The translations under genes and the position numbers were made by a program. Below the pieces are notes generated by a model. That model made no database searches. It saw nothing but the letters and a program-made list of their open reading frames with translations, and was not told the DNA's origin. A DNA stretch of 8,229 nucleotides from Gammaproteobacteria bacterium (GTDB taxonomy: Bacteria > Pseudomonadota > Gammaproteobacteria > Pseudomonadales > UBA3067), in contig NVVB01000022.1 of assembly GCA_002402085.1 (NCBI GenBank), positions 24,106 to 32,334 on the forward strand. Reading direction: 5' to 3'. Every line of letters begins with the position of its first letter. The stretch's first letter is position 1. Of the stretch, positions 1-5,279 are shown piece after piece.

Positions 1-540
1 AGAGGTAATAGTACTAACGCTAGTCTTGACAAGACAACTCACCGCCCTTTGAATCTAAAAAGGAATTTTATCTACTTATTGACCACTTTAACAATCCTTA
101 AAATACATTGCAGCCAGTATTAAGGAAAGCGAGGATCGAAAAGCGAACATAATGCCTATTCCTACCTGCCGGACTCTTTCTGATCGTGTCAAAATTGATT
201 TTGCGAAGTTGTTTCAGTATTTATGGGCGCATAAGATTTGATGAACCGTATAAAACTAAAAATCGAACGTGGCGCTGTGGGGAGGCTACTTTAAGGTCGC
301 TTAAGAGGCAATGAAGTTGCTTTTTATCTAAATGACGGCTTAGGATACCCTCCGTGGTTTGTACTGTACCCCTGCATGCCGGGTTTTTACTGCAGAGCCC
401 AAACCCTAATTCGCTGCGGACGATCCATAAAAAGCGCCTAGTACCGGTATTGACGCAGAGTTAATAGCAGCAGTACTTGAAGAAATGGCGATTGAACGTG
501 TAGGGCCATAAAAAATAAAAATATTAATAAAGGGATTCAC
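1..540. other. Upstream region with no convincing gene
   Basis: No reading frame on either strand looks like a real gene here. The longest + strand pieces are about 20-30 codons and are broken by stops. The stretch 431-511 reads in frame as an acidic, helix-like tail (ending ...LEEMAIERVGP and a TAA at 509-511) without any start codon, so it could be the decayed end of a lost gene or chance. A small frame at 152-241 has no ribosome-binding site. An A/T-rich run at 511-530 precedes the first gene. ACCC (368-371) and GGGT (381-384) followed by Ts could form a weak hairpin but are too short for a confident terminator. No tRNA, rRNA or insertion-sequence end was recognised. Confidence 0.6.
23..54 (+). 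promoter_or_regulatory. Candidate promoter with a palindrome over its -35 box
   Basis: A consensus -35 hexamer TTGACA (26-31) is followed, after exactly 17 bases, by TTGAAT (49-54), which matches four of six -10 consensus bases. The -35 box sits inside a perfect 13-base palindrome, GTCTTGACAAGAC (23-35), the kind of layout a repressor operator would have. No gene starts nearby, so its target is unclear. It could also be chance in A/T-rich DNA. Confidence 0.22.
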
Positions 541-2187
541 ATGAAAATGCTAATTCGTTTCAAAGCGATCAATCGTGTTACACGATTTTGCTTGTTGTTG
601 ACGATCATGATTTTTAGCCTCACAAGCCCTGTAGGGGCGAGTGAGTGTGCCAACAAGCAACCCCAGAACCAATCTATCAGCGCGAGTGGCTGGGGCTTCG
701 ATGCGACAAATTCGAGATTTATAACCGGTGATGTGGCGAAGCTAGCGCTGGCGGACGTTCCGAAATTAAAGCTTAAGTGGGCGTTTAGTTTCCCCGGTGC
801 CAATAAGGTCCGCTCACAACCGGCCATTACCGAAGATACCTTATACATAGGCAGCTCTGACGGCACGGTGTATGCGTTGGATCGTGAAACCGGCTGCATA
901 CGCTGGGAGTTTGAAGCGGACTGGGAAGTGCGAACAGCCATTAGTGTGGCAAAAATTGAAGGTTCAGAGGTAACGGCGGTATTTTTCGGTGACTTTAGAG
1001 CCAATGCGTATGCAGTGAATGCCGATGATGGGTCTTTACTGTGGCAATACAAGGTGCATGATCATATCGCCGCTACGATTACCGGAGCGCCTAAATTCCA
1101 CAGCAACAGACTTTACGTCCCCGTGTCTTCATTTGAGGTGGCTTTGCCGGCGGTGCCGGTGTATCCGTGTTGTACGTTTCGAGGCACAGTGGTGGCATTG
1201 GACGCGCTTACCGGGAAAGAAATCTGGCGTAACTTCGCGGGCTCCGAACCAGTAAAGCAAGGCACCAATAGCCTCTTTATAAATCAATACGGGCCTTCCG
1301 GCGCGCCGATTTGGAATAGCCCAACCATTGATGCAAAACGTAATGTACTTTATGTCGGTACAGGGGAGAATTACTCAGCGCCCTCGAATGGCGAAAGTGA
1401 CGCGGTGCTGGCATTTGATCTTGATACGGGCGAGTTGAAGTGGAAGAACCAATTCTTGGCCGGGGACGCTTGGAATATTGCTTGTGTTATCCCCTTTGGT
1501 ATTAATTGCCCCAAAGGAGAAAAAGGCGTTGATTTAGATGTCGGTGCGTCGCCTATTCTAGCGCGCGTAGGCGAGCGTGATTTACTGTTAGTAGGTCAAA
1601 AATCAGGACAAGTCTATGCACTTGATCCGGATCAGCAAGGCAAAATAATTTGGCAGGAGCGAGTCGGTCGAGGCGGGGCGTTAGGCGGTATTCACTGGGG
1701 AATGGCGCTGGATGTTGACGCTGGCGACGGTCAGCTGTATGTACCGATATCGGATTACGATTACCGTATTCCAGGCATGAGCAGTCCTGATGAAGGCCGT
1801 GTAGAACCTCGCCAACCTAGCCTAACGGCGTTAGACGTGGCCACTGGGAAGACCTTGTGGAAAAAAATAATGCAACCGATCTGTGGTGATAGTGACAGCT
1901 GCGACCCCGGTTTAAGTGCTGCGGTCAGCGCGATACCGGGCGTAGTGTTTGCGGGTGGCTTGGATGGTTTCTTGCGTGCTTTTGATACGAGCAACGGCGA
2001 TCTGGTTTGGCAGGTGGATACCACGCTTGACGTGGAAGGTGTCAACGGTGTGAAGGGCAATGGTGGGGCCATCGATGCCGACGGTGCGGTGATTGTCGAT
2101 GGCTCGGTCTATATTAATTCCGGTTATGGCTTGTTTGGTACTAAATCTGGCAACGTACTACTGGTTTATAGTGTTGATGGAAAGTAA
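541..2187 (+). CDS. Exported PQQ-binding-like beta-propeller protein, polyvinyl-alcohol-dehydrogenase type
   Basis: Probably a periplasmic quinoprotein oxidising an alcohol-type substrate; the substrate cannot be told from sequence. Residues 1-33 are a signal peptide (basic start, hydrophobic 17-29, VGA before S34). The mature protein carries seven tryptophan-docking blade motifs of the form YALDxxTGxxxW, ending at W122, W168, W229, W301, W371, W440 and W490. W80 and the C-terminal strand (540-548) probably close an eighth blade. Adjacent cysteines C210-C211 match the vicinal disulfide of PQQ alcohol dehydrogenases, and the SGWGFD...SRF start (49-60) resembles PVA dehydrogenases. The mature chain has eight cysteines, which suits disulfides outside the cytoplasm. 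No CxxCH is present, so it lacks the fused cytochrome c seen in some relatives and would need a separate acceptor. The start is supported by AGGGA at 531-535, five bases ahead. True PQQ binding is unproven; an electron-transfer-dead propeller is the alternative. Confidence 0.88.
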   Translation: MKMLIRFKAINRVTRFCLLLTIMIFSLTSPVGASECANKQPQNQSISASGWGFDATNSRFITGDVAKLALADVPKLKLKWAFSFPGANKVRSQPAITEDTLYIGSSDGTVYALDRETGCIRWEFEADWEVRTAISVAKIEGSEVTAVFFGDFRANAYAVNADDGSLLWQYKVHDHIAATITGAPKFHSNRLYVPVSSFEVALPAVPVYPCCTFRGTVVALDALTGKEIWRNFAGSEPVKQGTNSLFINQYGPSGAPIWNSPTIDAKRNVLYVGTGENYSAPSNGESDAVLAFDLDTGELKWKNQFLAGDAWNIACVIPFGINCPKGEKGVDLDVGASPILARVGERDLLLVGQKSGQVYALDPDQQGKIIWQERVGRGGALGGIHWGMALDVDAGDGQLYVPISDYDYRIPGMSSPDEGRVEPRQPSLTALDVATGKTLWKKIMQPICGDSDSCDPGLSAAVSAIPGVVFAGGLDGFLRAFDTSNGDLVWQVDTTLDVEGVNGVKGNGGAIDADGAVIVDGSVYINSGYGLFGTKSGNVLLVYSVDGK

Positions 2188-2222
2188 ATAATACCCATAG
2201 TGGAAGCTGTAAATTGAGGTCT

Positions 2223-2248
2223 ATGTCTAACAAGAATTGATTAGACAT
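2223..2248. promoter_or_regulatory. Exact inverted repeat, likely operator of the OB-fold/flotillin/ATPase genes
   Basis: The arms ATGTCTAA (2223-2230) and TTAGACAT (2241-2248) are perfect reverse complements. CAA (2231-2233) and TTG (2237-2239) can extend the stem if A2240 is bulged. The right arm ends three bases before a perfect TATAAT, so the dyad occupies the spacer and -35 zone. It is A/T-rich and is not followed by a T-run, so it does not look like a terminator. A protein-binding site is the best reading; an RNA hairpin at the end of the upstream transcript is the alternative. Confidence 0.55.
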
Positions 2249-2251
2249 CGA

Positions 2252-2257
2252 TATAAT
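2252..2257 (+). promoter_or_regulatory. Perfect -10 box (TATAAT) of a probable promoter for the three-gene module
   Basis: TATAAT matches the sigma-70 -10 consensus at all six positions. At a 17-base spacing the -35 position reads AACAAG, which is nearly non-consensus, and no extended -10 TG is present. Start of transcription would fall near 2263-2265, giving a leader of roughly 50 bases before the ATG at 2312. A strong -10, a poor -35 and an overlapping dyad suggest dependence on an activator, or control by the dyad-binding protein. Confidence 0.5.
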
Positions 2258-2301
2258 CGGCGAGCTAAAATCGACTACTTCAAAGTAACCGAGTTAAAAA
2301 C

Positions 2302-2306
2302 AAGGA
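2302..2306 (+). promoter_or_regulatory. Ribosome-binding site that decides the start of the OB-fold gene
   Basis: AAGGA lies five bases before the ATG at 2312. The alternative upstream TTG at 2237 lies inside the inverted repeat and ahead of the inferred transcription start. The alternative ATG at 2336 has no purine-rich site before it. Confidence 0.6.
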
Positions 2307-2311
2307 TTTTA

Positions 2312-3013
2312 ATGTTTATCTTTTTAGTCGCCGAAATGGACCCGTTCTATCTAAATATCACGTCATTTCCGACCGTAATCTTTACCTTCATGTTGGCTTT
2401 AAGTACTTTGTTTTGGTTAGTTGCCGTGCTGGGCTTTATTGATATCGAAGTGCTTGATTTTGATCTCCCTGACTTGGATGGTCAGTTGGACATGAATCCG
2501 GATACAGGTCTGTCTAGTCCAGATGCATTAGCGGGTCTGATGCTAAAGTTTGGCCTCAATAGTGTGCCGGTGACTATTGTGGTTTCGCTGATCTCCTTGA
2601 TTGGCTGGTTCCTTTGTTATTATTGCGTACACTTTGTCTTTCCTTATATCCCGGAAGGTTTCTTATATTATTTGGCCGGGATAGCTGTGTTTGTCGGTGT
2701 GTTGATTACTGCTGCCCTAATGACCTCGGTGGTCATTAGACCGCTTAGGCCTTTATTTAAAAATGCCCAAACTCAATCCGTGAAATACATTGTTGGCCAG
2801 ACCGCTGTGGTGCGCACGTCACGTGTTGATCATGAATTTGGTGAAGCGCTTCTTGAGGACGGAGGCGCTGGATTGATCCTTAAAGTACGGACGATAGGCG
2901 AGGCTCGCTTTTCTAAAGGCGATCGCGTAGTGCTGTTTGAATATGTCGAAGCTAATAACTATTACCGTGTAATTTCCGAACAAGAATTTGTAGGCGGCAC
3001 GCTCGACCCGTAA
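2312..3013 (+). CDS. YqiJ-like inner-membrane protein with C-terminal OB-fold
   Basis: This 233-residue protein has three predicted membrane segments (about residues 20-42, 85-110 and 117-141) followed by a cytosolic small beta domain at about 156-222. That domain begins VGQTAVVRTSRVD, continues FGEALLEDGGAGL, and ends in a KGDRVVLFEY strand, typical of YqiJ/NfeD-type OB-folds. A negatively charged loop (about 44-60, repeated D and L) follows the first membrane segment. Proteins of this type are partners of flotillins, and a flotillin follows 170 bases downstream, so it probably anchors to or stabilises the flotillin assembly; no enzymatic motif is seen. The ATG at 2312 was chosen for its AAGGA. 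The ATG at 2336 (MDPFYLN...) is a real alternative, because relatives as I recall them begin close to that point; the membrane topology is the same either way. Family assignment is firm, exact role is not. Confidence 0.85.
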   Translation: MFIFLVAEMDPFYLNITSFPTVIFTFMLALSTLFWLVAVLGFIDIEVLDFDLPDLDGQLDMNPDTGLSSPDALAGLMLKFGLNSVPVTIVVSLISLIGWFLCYYCVHFVFPYIPEGFLYYLAGIAVFVGVLITAALMTSVVIRPLRPLFKNAQTQSVKYIVGQTAVVRTSRVDHEFGEALLEDGGAGLILKVRTIGEARFSKGDRVVLFEYVEANNYYRVISEQEFVGGTLDP

Positions 3014-3092
3014 TCTAAATACGGTGGGGCATTTCCGTTGACTTTGAACCCTTCTCGTTAGCTTGATGAACATCGATGAAAAAATTCAGTCG

Positions 3093-3122
3093 CAAGCGCT
3101 TATGATTAAACTTCAGCGCTTG
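3093..3122. repeat. Inverted repeat with two AGCGCT palindromes, 20 bp apart
   Basis: CAAGCGCT (3093-3100) and AGCGCTTG (3115-3122) are exact reverse complements separated by 14 bases. Each arm also contains the self-palindromic hexamer AGCGCT (3095-3100 and 3115-3120), centred 20 bp apart, about two helical turns. It lies 62 bases before the flotillin gene. The sequence after it (TTCCTTTA) lacks a solid T-run, so a terminator is unlikely. An operator for two dimers on one DNA face, or an mRNA-processing hairpin, are possible. Confidence 0.4.
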
Positions 3123-3183
3123 TTCCTTTAGTTATGTAAAAAATCACTTAAATACTTAGAAATTAAAATGGAGTAAAAATATT

Positions 3184-5136
3184 ATGGCGGATTTATCATT
3201 ATTGATGCCGGTGGCTGTGGGGTTGTTTTGCGTATTCGTGGTCATTATGGGGGTGGCCAGTATATTTAAATCATTCTATATCAAGGTTGATCAAGGGACT
3301 GCTCTAATCGTGAATGACATGACGCCAACGCCTAAGGTTCACTTTACTGGTGCGCTGGTATATCCCATTATTTATAGAAAAGAGCTGATGAAAATCTCGC
3401 TGTTGACCTTGGAAGTGGATCGACGTGGTAAGGACGGGCTCATATGCGCAGATAATATGCGGGCTGATATAACCGTGGCTTTTTATCTGCGGGTGAATGA
3501 GACCGCTGAAGATGTCCTTAAAGTAGCAAAATCCATAGGTGCGAATCGGGCTTCAGACAAGGAAGCGGTGAATGAGTTGTTTACTGCGAAATTCTCAGAA
3601 GCATTGAAGACAGTGGGTAAACAAATTGAATTTGTTAGCTTGTTTGAAAATCGACAAGATTTCCGTGAAAAAATAATACTTGTAATTGGCGATGATTTGA
3701 ATGGCTATGTTTTGGAAGACGTTGCCATTGATTATTTAGAGCAAACCCCTAAATCGTCACTCGATCCGAGCAACATCCTTGATGCAGAAGGCATTAAAAA
3801 GATCACAGAGTTAACCGCCCAACAGAATATTCGCACCAACATTCTAGAACGAGACGAAGAGCTGGCGATTAAGAACAAAGACGTTCAAACCGTTGAAGCC
3901 ATGCTTGAACTTGAGCGTCAGCAATCCGACGCCGAAGCCAAGCAAGCGCGCGAAATAGCCAGTATTCAAGCCAGAGAAAATGCCGAGACCTTAAAGGTGC
4001 AAGAAGAAGAACGTCGTAAATCTGAGTCTGCGGCCATTCAAGTCGCTCAAGATCTTGCTGTTCAGACTGAGAATAAAAATAGAGAAATTGAAGTGGCCGA
4101 GCAAAATCGTCAACGGGCAGTGGCGATTGAACAAGAAAAAGTCACTCGCGCACGCGACTTAGAAATCGTTTCTAGAGAACGAGAAGTTGAATTGCAACGC
4201 ATCGATGCGGAGAAGTCCGTTGAAGTCGAGCGCAAAGAGATCGCCAATGTAATTCGTGAACGTATTAGCGTCGATAAAACGGTCGCTATTGAGGAAGAGC
4301 GCATTAAAGAAGTGCGGGAAGTCTCCGAAGCCGAACGAGCCAAGCAGATTAAAGTATTAGCGGCTGAAGCCATTGCTGAGGAATCCAAAGTTAAGCAGGT
4401 CAAGTCAGCAGAAGCAGAAGAGCTGTCCGCGAAACATAAAGCCGCTGAGATCACCATCATGGCCCAAGCCAATCTAGAAGCCTCGGCTAAAGAAGCTGAC
4501 GCTAAGAAGAAGCTTGCTGAAGGGATACAAGCAGAGCGTGCAGCACCGGGTTTAGCCGATGCTAAAATTCAAGAAGCAAAAGCGGAGGCTTTTGAAAAAG
4601 AAGGCATCGCGGAAGCCAATGTAATTGTTGCGAAGGGCAATGCTGAGGCTGATGCCTTGCTGGGGACCGGTAAAGCTCAGGCCGACGTCACGGCTGCGCA
4701 AGGTAGCTCAGAGGCCCTGGCGGGACGTGAAATTGGTCTCGCCAATGCCGAAGTCACGCGTGAGCAATTTAAAGCCGAAGCGGATGGCTTGAATGAGAAG
4801 TTTGAATCAATGAATAACATGAGTGAATCCGCCCGTGCCCATGAGGAATACCGTATGGGATTGGAGACAGCACTTAAAGAAGTACTTGCTTCCATTGAAG
4901 CAGGTAAAGAAATTGCTAAAGAAAATGCGGAAGTACTCGCGGTCGCATTACAGAAAGCAAAAATTGATATTGTCGGTGGCGAAGAACATTTCTTCGATAA
5001 CTTTGCAAAATCACTTTCTATTGGCAAAGCCGTTGATGGCCTGGTCAATAAAAGCTCAACCCTCTCTGCGTTAATTAATAAAGCCGTTGATGGCGGCGCG
5101 CCTAGTGTCGTAAAAGAAGCGGATGTGGACGCCTAA
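3184..5136 (+). CDS. yqiK: Flotillin-family (YqiK-like) SPFH/band-7 protein
   Basis: A 650-residue membrane scaffold protein. One N-terminal membrane segment (about residues 7-27) leads straight into an SPFH/band-7 domain (about 33-200) containing conserved-looking stretches VHFTGALVYPI, DRRGKDGLICADNMRADITV and LDPSNILDAEGIKKI. From about 215 to 545 it is almost entirely charged, alanine/glutamate-rich coiled coil, the usual flotillin arm used for oligomerisation. Residues 462-538 follow an 11-residue repeat. A short C-terminal domain (about 553-650) includes AKIDIVGGEEHFFDNF. It is roughly 100 residues longer than E. coli YqiK (about 550), mostly in the arm and tail. The start has GGAG at 3170-3173, ten bases upstream, a slightly long spacing. 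Its place between a YqiJ-like OB-fold protein and a large ATPase suggests it scaffolds both at the inner membrane. The symbol is a family-level assignment, not proof of orthology. Confidence 0.93.
   Translation: MADLSLLMPVAVGLFCVFVVIMGVASIFKSFYIKVDQGTALIVNDMTPTPKVHFTGALVYPIIYRKELMKISLLTLEVDRRGKDGLICADNMRADITVAFYLRVNETAEDVLKVAKSIGANRASDKEAVNELFTAKFSEALKTVGKQIEFVSLFENRQDFREKIILVIGDDLNGYVLEDVAIDYLEQTPKSSLDPSNILDAEGIKKITELTAQQNIRTNILERDEELAIKNKDVQTVEAMLELERQQSDAEAKQAREIASIQARENAETLKVQEEERRKSESAAIQVAQDLAVQTENKNREIEVAEQNRQRAVAIEQEKVTRARDLEIVSREREVELQRIDAEKSVEVERKEIANVIRERISVDKTVAIEEERIKEVREVSEAERAKQIKVLAAEAIAEESKVKQVKSAEAEELSAKHKAAEITIMAQANLEASAKEADAKKKLAEGIQAERAAPGLADAKIQEAKAEAFEKEGIAEANVIVAKGNAEADALLGTGKAQADVTAAQGSSEALAGREIGLANAEVTREQFKAEADGLNEKFESMNNMSESARAHEEYRMGLETALKEVLASIEAGKEIAKENAEVLAVALQKAKIDIVGGEEHFFDNFAKSLSIGKAVDGLVNKSSTLSALINKAVDGGAPSVVKEADVDA
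4567..4797 (+). repeat. Seven 11-residue coiled-coil repeats inside the flotillin
   Basis: Flotillin residues 462-538 divide into seven successive 11-residue units. In units two to six, glycine is the second residue (G474, G485, G496, G507, G518). Most units have the pattern xGxAEAxxxxx: for example GIAEA, GNAEA, GKAQA and GLANA. Eleven-residue periodicity gives a nearly straight, weakly twisted helix bundle, unlike ordinary heptads. The DNA copies have diverged, so the repeat is old and kept at protein level. Similar alanine/glutamate repeats are a known flotillin trait; the regular glycine is what stands out here. Confidence 0.7.
5026..5094 (+). repeat. 15-base direct repeat in the flotillin C-terminal tail
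   Basis: AAAGCCGTTGATGGC occurs at 5026-5040 and again at 5080-5094, 54 bases apart, so exactly 18 codons in frame. Both copies encode KAVDG (residues 615-619 and 633-637). The identity at DNA level suggests a fairly recent in-frame duplication that lengthened the tail. Confidence 0.6.
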
Positions 5137-5163
5137 TCACTGTAGTGAATTTGCAGCGGATTT

Positions 5164-5197
5164 GTTGTGCACCTGTCGTGTCGATGGAGTGCACGAT
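5164..5197. repeat. Paired GTGCAC palindromes in the flotillin-ATPase spacer
   Basis: The self-palindrome GTGCAC appears at 5167-5172 and 5189-5194, 22 bp apart. Together they can also form a hairpin with a 16-base loop, extended outward by three weaker pairs (including G.U). No T-run follows directly. It lies in the 143-base gap before the ATPase gene and may be a regulatory site or RNA element. The arrangement resembles that of the AGCGCT pair before the flotillin gene, with a different sequence. Confidence 0.3.
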
Positions 5198-5279
5198 AAA
5201 GTCCGCATGCTAAACGATACGCTTTAACGTTCACACTGCTGGTTTGTTTTATTTTTCGTTAAGAGAAAAGGGTAGGTAG

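Noticed and set aside
152..241. 29-codon frame starting MPIPTC
   Set aside because: No ribosome-binding site, no recognisable similarity, and a length expected by chance.
361..390. CCC/GGG hairpin followed by five Ts as a terminator
   Set aside because: Only about four base pairs can form (368-371 with 381-384) around a nine-base loop, too weak to call.
537..1052. Reverse-strand open frame opposite the propeller gene
   Set aside because: Serine/alanine-rich composition typical of an antisense shadow; the + strand gene has signal peptide and blade motifs.
2223..2250. Inverted repeat as an intrinsic terminator of the propeller gene
   Set aside because: A/T-rich stem and no T-run after it; the adjoining TATAAT favours an operator.
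2237..2311. TTG start giving a 258-residue OB-fold protein
   Set aside because: The TTG lies inside the inverted repeat and upstream of the inferred transcription start, lacks a Shine-Dalgarno site, and adds a basic 25-residue extension unlike the family.
4110..5048. Reverse-strand open frames opposite the flotillin
   Set aside because: Their serine/alanine-rich sequence is what the complement of an alanine/glutamate-rich coiled coil produces.
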